Shown here one piece after another: positions 9,601-22,880 of a stretch of DNA of 64,000 nucleotides (its first letter is position 1; each line of letters begins with the position of its first letter). The DNA is from Lycocorax pyrrhopterus obiensis (lineage: Eukaryota > Chordata > Aves > Passeriformes > Paradisaeidae), in NCBI GenBank assembly GCA_014706295.1, contig JACSVZ010000011.1, positions 8,430,163 to 8,494,162 of the forward strand. The letters are read 5' to 3'. The position numbers and the translations under genes were made by a program. The notes under the pieces were generated by a model, which worked only from the letters and a program-made list of their open reading frames with translations, searched no databases and was not told the origin of the DNA.

Positions 9601-12600
9601 TTAGGATTTTCTTTTATATCCTGGATATTCTGTGCATTTTCACTCCTGATGTTTGTCTGTTACCACAGCTCTTCAGACACAGGCTTTGTCTGATCAAACT
9701 GTCCTCTTCCAGCTGAGTAGGCCCTCTTTAAGCTTTTGGGTTGTTGCAACATCCGCTAGTTTGGAGAATCAAAGGCCTCCTATACTTGGAGGCAGTCATG
9801 CACATAAATGCATATACAAAGACACGGAAATATTTCTCTATGTCTAGTCTAATTCACTTCCTAATTGCTCTAGCAAATTAGTTTCCCTAGCTGAATGCAG
9901 AGTTTAGCAGATTTTACCCTGGTACACTGTGTGGAGGTAGCCATCATCGTTGCTGGATCAGTCCTTTAGAGTCATTAGGGTGTCCATTGTTTGGGGAGAG
10001 TATTTGCAGAGAGGAGCCAGCAAAAGACTCTTATCAATTCAGATACCAAGAGGCATCAAATACGGGTGTTTCAGTTCATGTCATAACTGCAAAGCATGGT
10101 CCATTTCGGTGAGCTTCCTCTGCTTTGTGATTTACTGGCTTTTCCCCACCTCTGCTGATCTTGCCAGCATTTCATGTTTCTCCTGATAATTCGTTTAAAC
10201 TCTCTGTAGTCCATCATTCTCTTTCTTCAGTGTGTCTTTTTGCTTTTGTTTCTTTTAGCCACTCCTTCAATTCACCTGCCTTCCTTGCCCCACAGCAAAA
10301 AGTCCCAGACCCTTACCAAAAGGTCTGTGTGCTCAATACCAGGTGTATTGTTAACCCTCTCTACCCGTCCTTTGGCTGTCCTGCCTGTTGTAAGCTGTCT
10401 GAGGCAGCAGCTATTTTATGATAAGATTTTGGCACAGAACCTGGAAGAGCAGGACTTGTACTGGGCTGGTCCCTGGGCACTAAGCAGTGCACCCTTTTTC
10501 AATACAAATAAATTGGAGACACATTTCGCATTCTCCATCTATTAAATGAAGAGAGTACCCGTTGTGTATTTTAAAAGCTTTTTAGGCGTACAGATAAAAA
10601 GGCTTTAGAAATGCTAAGTATTAATTGTTAGTAGTCATTAGCATTCCTGTACCCTTTTATCAGTGATCTCATTTGCACAGTATAACATACTCTTAATGGC
10701 TCCTTTTCCTTTTTTATTCAATGGCCCTCCTAACACAGAATATTTAAGAATGGCAAGTGGATTTTTTTGGAATTGGACTGAGATGTAGCTGCTTTTTCAA
10801 TTTAGCTCAGACATTATTTTTTCCACATCACATATGTTTTGTGTCTGGGTTTTATATGGCTGGTGTTACAATGTCAGTGCACCTTAAAATAGGAGGTAAT
10901 AATAGCAGATTGTGATTGTGAGTGGTCTTCTCCTGTGTAAGAGACTCTTGAGCTGGGCTTAGCCCACAAAACTGGTTGAAAAAAGATGTAGGACTCAAGA
11001 ATGAACTGCCCAGTGCTATACTGGCAGTGCAATACATTATGTCCTTCTGAAAAGAAAATTGAAATGTAGACATGAGGTTCTTTCCCCATTATCATACAAC
11101 ACATATGGGCTAAATGTTGCACCTGGACCCTAATTTTTCTGTTGTATGCTGGTGGTCTAGCCACATGATTTCATCAATATCCATAGAATGCATGTTTCTC
11201 CAAAAAGAACTAAAAAACAAACCTTAAATATGTGGGCTTTGGATGTATAGGTTTAAATCCTTGGCTACAGGAGTTTGCTTGTAGTTGTAGGCCCAGTTGA
11301 TTTGTTTAGGTAAATGTAGAATAACTACAGAAAAGCAGCTGCAGGCTCTCTTGTCTGTATTTCAACCTTCTGTTCCTAAGCTTGAGGTTGTTTCTTGAGA
11401 TAAGCTGCTGGTGGTAGTGAACTGGAAAGTGAGAAGTTGTGCTGCTGCTTACAGTGGGGTCACAACTGTTTGGTGAAGTTGAGATTTGCACAATATTTGG
11501 TAGCTTAGATAGAAACTACTTATCTGAAAGATAGATGGAAATTTCTAGATTACCTCTTTCATTAAGTGTTTACACACCCAAGCTTGTTACTAGTGCTAGT
11601 TCCTACTGCTGGACCTATTCCTGCTGCTCTTCTGTGCAGTATGGATGGATGTGCACTCATAGCTGCTCTTGTACCGTTCATCCAAGGATTTTAGTGCAGT
11701 AGACTAAGACAGAACTGCATTATTTAGTGAATAAATGTGAGATAAATATTTCCGGAAAAGGCTTATACATGAAAGTTCTGAAGCCACACTGAAAGATCAG
11801 TGTGCTTCTAAGTGGTGCTTAGGAACTTCAATCACTTAAGCAATTTGATAACGATGTCTCTCTAAATTCCTTGTTCGCTTCTGTGTCAGTCTGGATGCAT
11901 GGCTCTTGGTGTTATAGATCTCATTCGTTATCAGGCATCTTGTGTTGCTAACCAAGAAGTGTTCATGGGGATTTATGTTGCCTGTATCTGTCTTAAATTT
12001 GTGCTGGAAAAGATGCCCAGAAAGCATTAGACTGCTTGCTTGGTTTTATACATTCATATTGCAGTGCACCTCCTTTCCCCTGAAGTATGTGAATGTTCTC
12101 TGTCTATTATTTGAGATCAACACAGAAGTTTTTAATCTTTTTCAAAGTGTAAACTATCTTTCGAAGAGTCTTGAAAGTTTGTTTTATAAAACCAGATCAA
12201 ATAGTTCTGACATTTGCTAGCTAGACATTTAAAGGCATAGTATAGATGCAAAGCCATTTTTCAGTGGGTGATTTGCTGTAGATAAAGGGCTAACCTGCAT
12301 CTATTGTTATAAACACAAGGAGTCCAGCGTATGTCAGCAATGTCCTGGAGAGAAACATCACTTAAATGTTAATCCATTGCTTAAACTTTTGTGCCTTCTT
12401 ATTTTTTCATGAAAGTAGGACTTGATATCAACCGAATTCCTCAGGCTTTTTAAAAAAATTGCCAAAACCTAAAACTGCTTATGTTAATTTGTGAGTTTAG
12501 CCTAAGACATCCTCATAATAATCTTCAAAGTGCTTACTCAATAAATATGCTGAAATCAAATTGGCAAATTCAAATCCAGGATTGAATCAAATTAAAAATG

Positions 12601-13639
12601 GAAGTTTTGTCTACCTTTGCACATAGACTATTTTAATGGTTATATGTGCTGGTTGGGAACAGTAAAAAGGATACACGAATCAAGGCTCATTTTCATGGTA
12701 GAGGTACATCTGCTGCTTATCCCTATTGGATTTCACTGTATTTTATCTAAAAACATTTAGTTGATTTAAGGTCTGGTAATTGTAATCCAAAATTGTTAAA
12801 CTCATTTACTGAATCAATAGGTAAATCTGAGTTCTCCTTTAAATACTTGCAACAGGATATCTCATGCAGTTATCACTGGAGAAAATATTTCAGTGATTGT
12901 TTTTTCTTGCACACCAGTGTGTCGGAAACTTGGGCTGTTCCAGCATTTTCAAAGGTGAATTTGGGTGGTACTTCTTGGGCTAAAACCATGCTGTATATTC
13001 AGGCCTTTAAAATTCTTAAGGCTGTGACTAGCTGGGATGTCATTCTGAAAGAGCTGTCAAGATTATGAGACAGTCTTTTATGTACAGAGAATTGGATTCT
13101 AAGTAATAATTTTTGCATACCATCAGAAAAGGGAAGGGTAACTATTGCATGCCCTTATCTGGCTGGGCACCAGAAGGCCAGTTGCTGTGCCTGGCAGAGC
13201 AATACTGAATGTATTGTTTCACAGTGACAAAACATTGCTGTAACACCTTATTACCTCATGAGCTGTATAACTGAGTGTTCGCATCCAGCTTTTGCTGTCT
13301 ACTGAGCCTTTGAATCCAGGCACAAGCTAAGAATTGCTTGACTAGTTAGTATTTTATGGTGTTACTTCCTAAGGATCTGTTAGCTTAATTATCACATTAT
13401 GTCCTGAGAGATAAGGACACATTCATTGCAGTCACACTGCTGGTTGATTTGGTTGTGGCTCACAGTTATCGCATTGTTAAATCAGAATCTTTGGAACATT
13501 CATGTGGCCTGAATATTTCAGTCCCCTAACTAGCCTAGATAAGTTGCTCGTTTATGTAATAGCCCAAATCTGTTTTTTACATACTGCTGTGTTGAAAATA
13601 TTTTCCAAACTGGTTAATTTCTGCATCACATTCTTAAAT
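9601..13639. other. Non-coding unique sequence
   Basis: About 4 kb with no gene, RNA gene or repeat that I can support. Overlapping frames at 10161-10421 and 10240-10545 (plus) and 10852-11073 and 10874-11164 (minus) are about 70-100 codons, sit in different frames of the same DNA and show no family signature. An 8-base palindrome CTAGCTAG lies near 12218. Confidence 0.65.
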
Positions 13640-14046
13640 GCTAGGGGGAGATAAACATTATTGTCCTGGGTTTGCTAGCAGGAAAAAGAGCAGCAGCGGT
13701 ATTTTGCTAAAGGCTGCATCAGAAACTTGAGATGTATCAAAGGGCACGTCTGCTGTAGTGATTGCTGTGTGTGCAGAGATACCTGTGCTCGCTGTAAATG
13801 GGACAGTTCAAGCCCCACAACCTATTGGAATGAGAGTGTTAAATCTGCTCCAGCTCCTCTGCGGTTAATGGCGTTGCACTGTTAAGTAAGTGCTGCTAAT
13901 CAGCTGTGTACTCTTCTATCAGAGTGTGCTGCGCTAACAGGGATGAAATGATTATTTTTATTGCTGCGATCAATTATCTGGTGCAGGTGTGACTGACACC
14001 ATTATTTCCCCAGTTAACATGGAATGTTCTGTAAAGATTAATTCAG
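13640..14046. promoter_or_regulatory. Enhancer-like non-coding block (candidate)
   Basis: A moderately GC-balanced, non-repetitive block with a different texture from the AT-rich flanks. It contains CTGCTAATCAGCTG (13891-13904, a homeodomain core beside a CAGCTG E-box), GATGAAATGATTATTTTTATTGC (13943-13965, abridged here as a TGATTATTTTTATTG core) and CAGGTGTGACTGACACC (13984-14000, an E-box next to a near-palindromic TGAC/GTCA-type pair). No open frame spans it. Such motif density is typical of developmental enhancers, but the call is inference. Confidence 0.25.
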
Positions 14047-14073
14047 GTTTGTTTGTTTGTTTTTTTTTTTTTT
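14047..14073. repeat. (GTTT)n followed by 14-base T run
   Basis: About three GTTT units run directly into T14 and then AATAATTTTG. It is a simple low-complexity tract. A reverse-strand retroposon tail is possible, but no element body was recognised. Confidence 0.75.
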
Positions 14074-17000
14074 AATAATTTTGTAGTGAAAACTAGAAAG
14101 AAACACAGCAGTTCAGGGACTACACGAGAAATTAGCTTGTTGTCACACATACAGCCACAGTCTAACCCAAGTTTTAATACGATAATGTCCACTAAATGAG
14201 GCGGTGTTCTTGTGGAAAAAGGGTAAATGTGAGCATGTAATTAAATACATGCAATGTGAAAATTGATATGCACAAAATGATTGATTAAATTGAAATGATG
14301 CTGAAATTAACATTGTTTTTATAACTGTGTCTGACTTAGAAATACTATCATATACTTTTCTTTGTAGATAATAGCTGCAATTACATTAATCAATAAACAG
14401 ATCTCACCACGGTATTTATCTGGTTTGTCCTTGGCAACAAAATGAAAAGAGTTGAGGGAAACCTCATATCCTTTCATTTAGTAAATAAAAGCTTGTGTTG
14501 TATATATTGTTCCTTTAGAGCAGCCACACAACTCTTTAGTGTTAGACTTCCAGGTGCATGTGGTGTAGCTAATGGACCCTTAGATTTGATAGTATAACAT
14601 CCATGAAAATAGCTTTGTGGTTGCAAGAATAATAAGAAACAAGTTAAATAGAATAACAGTTGAGACTTTGAAAGCAAATATAAATGTATTGACTGGATGG
14701 GCTAAGGAATGGAAATTAGTTATGTTGCTTTTCGCTTCAAATTATGAATTGGAACTAATGTAGGTTGGCTGCATTAGTGAGAGCCTGGCTGTGGAGTAAA
14801 TGAGCTTTTTTGCCTGCACTTAAGAATATACCTTCTAATTGTTGATATTGTCAAAGAAGTTTGGAAAATTTGAAAATGCATTCCATTAAAAAATAATTTA
14901 AAGCAGAAATTACCTTGAGGATTACTCTGGAATTCTTCTCTGTGATATTTATAAGAAGAAATAAAAAGAAAATTTTGAACTGAACAGCATTCCTGTTCAA
15001 AATAATGTGGTAAAGTCTTCATTTAAACAGCAGCGAAAACAACTCTGATATCACCTGAAAAAAAGAAGAAAATAAGTTTATACAGTTTTGCTAACTGATA
15101 GATTTTTCATGTTGTGATCTGAGAAGGGATTGCCATTTTTTTTTCTTCTGGTCCAGACCTGACAGAGGCTGGTAGAGAAGTTACCATCTGTGTGGTCTGA
15201 GTGACAGGTAATGTAGTGAAATAAAAAGCAAGGACGGAGAGATGTTCAGACAGTGAAGTCTATTAAGACTGTTGGATTACTAAAGCACCGATATTTGATC
15301 TGTTTAAGAGTTTCAGTGCCAGGCTTTGGGAAACACATATATGATACACCTGGAAAAGTCCAACTGCTACCAGCAATTTATTTGAAAAGTAGAAAAAGGA
15401 AAAAGATACAGAGTGAATTTCTGCCAGTATTTTGGTCTGGCTGGAGCAAACCTCACAGTTTCCAGATAGACTTGGGTTTGCAAGATTACCTGATGTCCCT
15501 GAGCGTGTGTCTGAGGGAGTGAGTCTGAGTGTGCAGCTAGCAGAGCACTCTGTGCCATTAGGGAAAGGAGAGAGCTGCTCAAGTGGTTTTCTGTTCTCCC
15601 CCCACTCCCCTGCTTTTATTGGCCTAGATGCATGTTACAAAGAGGAAACCAGATGTGAGACAGGGATGACTTGAAAGGACAGGTAATTAATATCATCTGC
15701 CTTAACTTTCTTATCTTGATGGGCTGATGTTTATGATGCTGACCCCAGGGTGGGGGAAAGCATGACCCCTCAATCTGAAATGAGTACAGTCCAAAGGCTT
15801 TCAAGCCTCAGAGAGCTCTGCTCCTCCTGTAAAGTGCAAAGAGTTTGATTTTGTGTGTGTGCGCATATGAACACTGTCTTGCAACAGTCTATTCCAACAG
15901 CAAGCTCTTTTAACTTCCTTTTCACTAAGTAAAAGCATTAATGCTATTTTCATGTTGGATGTTTCTTTCTCTTTTTAGTTTTCTTTTGCTTTCAATTTGT
16001 TTTGCAATGAATTCATGTTAAGTGACCAAGAATTGGATGGGGGGAAGGGGAGGACAGACCTGCAAAACCCAGCAGCATTTCCAATTGTTGATATATCTCT
16101 CAAGAAAAAAAAATCACCTTTTGCACTTAATTATTTCTGACATTTTGTCCATCATGTTGTAATGAGCTTCTTCAGAGGAAATAAAAACAGCTTGTCTCTT
16201 TGAAAGCAGAGATGCAACTATTTTTTGTGTGTTTGTTATCAAAACACAAGCTGTTTTTCCTTCCTCAAAGGACTCCTTGCCGTACAATGGAAGAAACATC
16301 AAGAATTAAATTAGACAGCATCAAGTTCACATGAAAGAAAATACATTTCTTTAAAAAGATTTTTTTTATGGGAAAGAAAAGATGTAAGGGTTCAGCAATC
16401 TAACTCTTTTCCACTGTGTGCTACTTTCTTGGCATAGATGTAATAGTAAGGAACTGAATGGCAGATTTCATGATAACAGTCTAATTGTGAACAAGGGGCT
16501 TGAATTAACTTAAGTCATTTGGGAGGTCTTTGATAATTCCATATATTAGCAGGACCTGGTACATTTTCTGGTTCCCTACACATTTCAGAATGTGTATCTG
16601 ACTTTGATCATTTTACTATGTTGAGCATAAATCACAAACTAATTTACTATTTGCTTTGAGTGGCTTTTTATGTCTTTGACAGTTTTTCAGAATCAGCAAT
16701 AGAGTTTATTTTCCAATCCAATGTACTGGAAAACAATGGCATTTCCAGCTGCAGCGACTGAAGTAGGACCACTAAAAATGTGGGATGGAGGCCCCTGATT
16801 GGCAGCGTATTTAGAAGATTTCAGAACATCAACTCATTGGTCATGGGCCATAGCTATATGTATCCAGATGCAATGATTGGGAGTATTTTTATAAATAGGC
16901 TGTAATAGCAATTTTTGTTTTATAAGCCACAAGGTTGTGGGTGGTCTCCACAATTTTCTAAGGCAGAGATTTCAAAAAACCCACTCTATATTTCTTTATA

Positions 17001-20000
17001 TGGTTTAGTTTCATTTTTTTTCTCAGCCTAGATTCTAATATATTTTGATATACAAAAATTTTAGTTATAAGTTTACTTTTTGTTTTTCTAGTTTATGGCT
17101 TAAATGAGTTTACTACATAGATGTGGTAAAACATCTGTGAGGGTGAAATGATGTAAAACAAATTTGTGTAGTCAACTTTTGCTGATACCATGTCAGAACT
17201 GGAGTCCTGCGTTGTTTTAATGCAGTCAGCCATTTCACATCCTCTCAAATATGTTTTCATTTAGATTGCCTTCACTCTGAACCATTATTTACTTTTAGGT
17301 ATTTTTCATTAAATGATGAATGAATTGCTCAAAGTAAGAAGTAAAAAAAAAAAAGGCCAGCAACCCTCTTCATACTCCTTTCTTCACCAGTGTATTAGCA
17401 AAATGACCTGGTTATTATTGTATAAAGCGTTTGTTTGCCAAGAGAAGCTTTGTATTCCAAGCTTGTTTGCCTTACTTATTATTGTCTTGATCCTTTGTAA
17501 TAATTATCTTCTTTATGCAATTGTTATATTTACAGTAATTGCCTTTAAGATTTCAGCAAAAGGATGATATCATAACTAAATGTATCCTAATTAGTGTGAC
17601 AGTTTATTATTGAATTGGAGTTGGTATGAAATAACAAGCTGACACAGAAGGGGACCAAGCTGGGTTCCTAGAGGAGGTGATCATGTTCACTTATTCAATC
17701 AGAATGCAGTTTCCTTCACTTGGGCCAAAAGTGAACAGATATTTAAAGAAGTCTAGAGGACTTAAGTGCTTAAATCTCAATCAAATTAAGAACTGCCTCA
17801 GACAGGCTTCAACTCCTTTAGAGTTTGAGCAGCTCAGCCATTTTTTTCAGCTCTGTGAGTGAATCTTCATAGGGAGCACATTCCTGCATCCATCTGGCAT
17901 GGAGCAGGTTGAGAGTATAAAGATGAAGAGATGGTAAAGCCTGCTTTAGCTATGGAGAAAGTCATTGAAGGTAAATATGTTAGGTCTGAGCTTAATGCTG
18001 TATTAAATCATCTTGGTCTGAATAGTTACCTAAGTTATTTCACTTTCATGGAAGACACAGAAGAAGGCAATGAGTAGGCAAAACCTCTATTTATAAAGGG
18101 AGTAAGGACTCTATTTTCAAAGGTGTTGAGGTATTTAAGGTTGTGAATGGAACTCCAGAGAGCAAACCAGATTCAAGATCTTGGCTACCTAATTCATATG
18201 GAATTCTTTGGGTATTTATGTAAATGGGAAAGAGTTTGATGGGGTACTTAACCTCTGATGGAAACCTACTTAGAAATTTAGTATGCTTTGGAAAGGGTAT
18301 GGACAGCATTGACATCTTAAGCAAGACATGTGAGAGAGCAGCTGCCAAATATACACTTTGAGATGCATGATTTGATCTGATTATAGAAGGTATAGCTATT
18401 TACATGTTTTATTTTACTTTCAGACTGGTTAGAAATTGTGGAAAAAAACAGGACAAAAAATTCATAGTGAATAAAACAGTTGCTGAGCCCCCATAAAGAA
18501 ATGTTTAACTTTCAGTATCTTTGACTATAATTATAATAATAAATGTTTTCTTTTCTTCAAAAGTTACTTTGGGATGTTTTTCAACCCAGCTGACACAAAT
18601 TTGAAAGTACTTAACTGTCACTGACTGGGGGTTTTTTCCAATAAGAATATCTGATGATAGTAAAAATTCCTCTTTATTTCCTACTTGGTGTTTTTCCTCT
18701 GTAAATGTAGCTTGTTAATTAGTTTCATACACCTGACAATTCATGCATATTGATGACTTTTTCTCTTTGTAAATCATAACATCATAGATTTTGATGTTTC
18801 CTTAATGATTTTCCATTCATTAAAACTTATGTGATTGAGATTTTTTTTGTTCTTGAATTAAATACTAGGGGAAATAATTTAATCTATATCTGTGTGACAG
18901 GAATGCAAATTTATGATGATGGTTTTGGTTAAGAAGCTGAAATCTTCAAATATCCCATCTGCATTTATATATTTATATATAGTTATAAGTAAATACTTTA
19001 GATTTGTTTCCGTCAGTAACATGAGCTGGGTGAGTAGAAAAGTATCAGATATTTTAGAAAGGTGTCAGATATTGTAAAAAGAAGAGGACAGGAGAATATA
19101 AATTTAAAAAATTGAACAGTGCTCCATGTCTCTTAATATAGATAGTTAGAATGGGGTACCTGAATGGTATTAATCACGTATCCTGTTAAACTTCTTGTTA
19201 TTAGTAGCTAACCACTGCAGAGATTGTTTGGGGCTAGGAAGCTGTACAGAGCACACAAATAATTCTTGCATGCAAGATGATTTTTGTTTGGTTTTGTTTT
19301 TGCAAAAACATTCACAGAACATGTATGCTGAAGGTATGCAACTTGAAATTAAAGCTCTATATCAAAATGTTTTCAGGAAGATGTAATCAACCAGCACTAC
19401 ATAAATTTGTTCATTAGGATCTGTTTTCAACAAAATCAAGTTTTTACAATTTCCAGATTTTTTCTTTCCTGAATTAAACATATTGATACCTTAAATTAAG
19501 CTTCTGGTTCTTCTCTTTGGAAATCACTGAAGTCTTACAGGGCATTTGAGATCTTACTTTTGTTATTTTAGCATAGACCAAGTTTAGCAGTGAGGATAGT
19601 TTTGAGACCTGCTGTCCAGAAGTAAGACTTGAAACAGCACAGAATATTCAAAAATTAAACTTTATTTTTTTGTAAGGCTCTTTTCCATTGATTTGTCAAC
19701 ATTGCAGTCTGTCTTCTGAACACACACAGAGAAAATATCTACTTGAATCTTGACTGAACATTACACTTTTTAACACAGATTGTCTCCGGAGTCCCAGAAT
19801 TGCCTGGGAAAAGCATCTTTCATGGCCAAATGTTAAGCAAAAGAATCTTTGTTTTCTGTAAAAGCACCCCTGAGATCTGTAATATGCTAACAGGAATGGA
19901 GAAGATTTCTTTTTGCTGGTAATAATGCTATCAGCATCTTAATTGTACGAGTGAGGTTTCAAAAAATGTAAATAAATAACACAAGTAATGAATATTTTGA

Positions 20001-21479
20001 GACTGCTAACCTAGATCTACAGCTGAACTTCAGAAGCAGAGAAAAATCCTGTAAATGGCAGCAGTTAGATGCTTTCCTAATTGGTCATATTAAAATACGC
20101 ATGCTATCTGAAGTGGATGCTTAATAGGTGGTATGTTTTCACTGGAACTCCCAGGTGCATAGTTCTCGTGTACAGCCAGTCTGATGCTCAGAAAACAAAT
20201 TTAGCTGTGTATCAGCACTGAATCCTGGTATAAACTTTTTCTGACTCAGTTATGAACCTGTAATATTTCTTTCTTGGCAAAGAATTATTTCTCGTTTGCT
20301 CTTGTCTCCATTTGGCTCTTCGTCTCCGTGAAGATATTTGCCTCAAGTCCTAAATACCTGGTTTTGGGGTGCCCTTCATTTCAGGAATTTATTCTTTGTA
20401 TTAATGTTTTTCCCCATATTTGTTTGCCTCTTCACCTTAGAAGGTAGCAGATGGTAAAACTGGCCTAAAAGCAAAGAACTGTCCATTCTGAGTCATGAGT
20501 GTTCTAGAGTGTTTGAGGCTGTTCTTCAGTTTATTTCACTGCTTCAGACACAGCACGATTGCAGCTGATTATCTGTAGGTTTTATCATATTTACTGCTGA
20601 AGTGGTTAAGTGATGAGCTGCTACTTGGGGGGTGTGTGTGTTCTCTCCGGTGTTTCATTGTAGCGATTTTTTATCTAGTAGTTCTCTTCCTTATGCATGT
20701 TGATGTCACCTCTGCTGAATTTCAGGTTGTTGATATTAGACTTGCACTTTATCAATTTAAATTCTAACTCTTCTTTCCAAAGATAAACTGCCCTGGCATT
20801 TCTGTAATTTTTTATTTTGTGCGTCTTTTTATTTTTCTGTCTTACAAGTAGTATTGAAAATAATCAGTAGAACAAAGCAGGAAGGAGCTAGACTTCATGG
20901 TAACCTTTAGATTGATAAGGTATTGATGATAATTAGCTTTTGGTCTTGGTATTCCTAGAGCATCATGGGTCTGTGGCTCCCTCCTTTCTTTTAAAGTTTG
21001 TTGGTTCAGCAGTGATTCTGTAGCGCTCAAGGAGTTTAGTCCTTGCTGTAATGAAGCAATGCAGACTCAGTAGGAGGAATCTGAATCTGGTCATGGGCAG
21101 AGCTATTACAGGTAAATTAGGAATCAGCAATACAGTCCTACACTTGAAACACTGTCCCTTAATCCATTTGTTTGTCTGACATTTATTCTTTGAACGTTGC
21201 TGTTCTAAGAGATTTTTCTGGCAAGATTGCTGCCAACATCTGAGTTGTCACAGAAGGAACTCCTGTTTTAGTGCCAGCATCTTCTGTAACCCCACTGTTA
21301 TGCTCCTAATAACTTGTTTCTTATCTTTAACAAGAAATGACAATTACAGTGTTGGGCTGTCCTTGTACCTGTACTATTTATTACCTTGATACTGTTCTTT
21401 GGGGGGTAGAAAACAGATCATGTTGACTCCATTGTCAATGGGTCGTTCAGGTGAATAATTAATTCAGAAACTAGCGCAC
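14074..21479. other. Non-coding unique sequence
   Basis: About 7.4 kb of AT-rich unique DNA. Frames such as 14774-15022, 15253-15522, 15432-15674, 17313-17567 and 18091-18348 are below 90 codons and unrecognisable. Visible structures are a 12-base palindrome at 15934-15945, an A12 run at 17343-17354, a TA-rich patch near 18960-18985 and a 20-base tandem duplication at 19037-19076. I see no exon, RNA gene or mobile element. Confidence 0.6.
19037..19076. repeat. Two-copy 20-base tandem duplication
   Basis: Units 19037-19056 and 19057-19076 match at 17 of 20 positions, sharing a TCAGATATT core. It is probably an old local slippage duplication. Confidence 0.7.
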
Positions 21480-22754
21480 ATTCAAAGGAAAGGTCTCTTT
21501 GTGTCCAAAGAGACGGAAAACCCAGACTGCTCTACTGCTAAGGCAGAGTACTTCTCCCGTTAGCAGTGAGGGAACTGGCTATACTAAGAGAAGTAGATTA
21601 AGTCAGTGAGAGAAGACCTAGTGGGGACCTGGCAAAGACTGAGTTCCACAGAGGAAGGGAAAAAGCAGGCTCCACCTGCACAAGTGTCCCTTTTGCTGTG
21701 GAATTTTATGGGAACTCATTCAAATAACTCTAGTCTCAAGATCCCCTTAGTCTTGCAATCCTTTTATGCTACATTCTAGTAACGAGCAATAAAGTGGTCT
21801 TGCTCAATTTTCCTTCCTCCTTGTTATTGTTTCCTGTCTTACTTTGTATGTGAGTGAAACTATTCCCTAGGGAATGATATTCACAACCTTTCCTGAAGGA
21901 GTTCACAGAGGGAGTGTTTATAAGAGTCTTTAGTCTAGTAACATTTTTTTCATAATTAAACTAGAATTTTTCAAATTGAAATTCTTGAAGATTTTTCTGC
22001 ACATGAAAAAGTTAAAAATAAAACCAGACTTTCTTTTACTTACTCTCACATGTGCAGACTCTCCTGTTCTTTCTCTGATGACTTTTAGCTGTAGTATTTA
22101 CTAGTGATATAGTGGAGTTCTGTAACATATTTTGAGTACGAAAGCCTGTATTCAGCAAATTGCTTCAGCTAATACCATATCCAGTTACCTGAACGTTGGA
22201 GGTATATTTTGTTGCGTTGCCAAAGAAAGCAACTAATAATACTTCTAAGAACTTTAACTGTAGGATATAAAATGTGCGGTGTGTGTCTGTTCTTGGCAAT
22301 AGAGGGGAAAACCAGATATTAAGAAACTGGATATAATTTATTCTGTATATGTGCCTGCTGGTTTTTTCAGCACGGGTTTGCAGTACTTTCATTACAGTAA
22401 AATTCTGTAGTGTTCGTTATGAAGTATTAGTTGTTGCATAATCAAAGAGAACCAAGGTATACCTGAAAGTTCTTGTGGTGTTTTATATTGTTGCATATAG
22501 ATACTGCACGTTTCAGTGTACAGAACTGTTATGTTTGGATTGACAATCATATAAGTTAGAGGTACTGCAGAAAATATTTATGTAGTAAAACAGTGTAAGA
22601 TTCTGTGTATTGGAGGAACTTTATATATATAGCACAATATCCCTTAATCTAATATTTATAATTAGTTTTGTTTGCACAGGATAAACAGAGTCCCTTTAAG
22701 AATAGAGAAGTGTTTCTACTTCAGTCACAACTTTTGTTTGCCCATGGATTCATC
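21480..22754. other. Non-coding sequence with possible poly(A)-signal region
   Basis: It contains the hairpin at 21493-21514, an AATAAA at 21788-21793 within GCAATAAAGTGGTCTTGCTC, and a downstream T/GT-rich tract to about 21860. The rest is AT-rich unique DNA with a TATATATA patch at 22622-22631. No gene was recognised. Confidence 0.55.
21493..21514. repeat. Perfect 9-base hairpin
   Basis: GTCTCTTTG (21493-21501) and CAAAGAGAC (21506-21514) are exact inverted copies separated by TGTC. It lies about 270 bases upstream of an AATAAA at 21788-21793, which is followed by a GT/T-rich stretch. Together these could be the remains of an LTR or a transcript end; see findings. No element ends were identified. 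Confidence 0.6.
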
Positions 22755-22880
22755 ATGTAACTCCTTTGAATTACCTTAGTGGTCTGCAAAATGGCAATGG
22801 TAGTACCTACAACGTGCGAATGCATCTATCCCACAGTTGAGGTCTTACATTGAGATTTACATGACAAATGCATTTAGAAA
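22755..22880 (+). mobile_element. Ancient CORE-SINE/MIR-like fragment
   Basis: The order of blocks fits MIR: CATGTAACTCCTTTGAATTACC (as 'AAGTCACTTAACCTCTC'), CCTTAGTGGTCTGCAAAATGG (as 'CCTCAGTTTCC..CTGTAAAATGG'), GGTAGTACCTAC (22799-22810, as 'AATAGTACCTAC'), CAGTTGAGGTCTTACATTGAG (as 'GTTGTGAGGATTAAATGAG'), and ACATGACAAATGCATTTAGAA (as 'ACATGTAAAGCGCTTAGAA'). It is diverged but colinear over about 120 bases in plus orientation. Confidence 0.6.

Noticed and set aside
12300..12360. CACAAGGAGTCCAGC-like stretch reminiscent of another sauropsid SINE
   Set aside because: Only about 10 bases match and nothing around it continues the resemblance.
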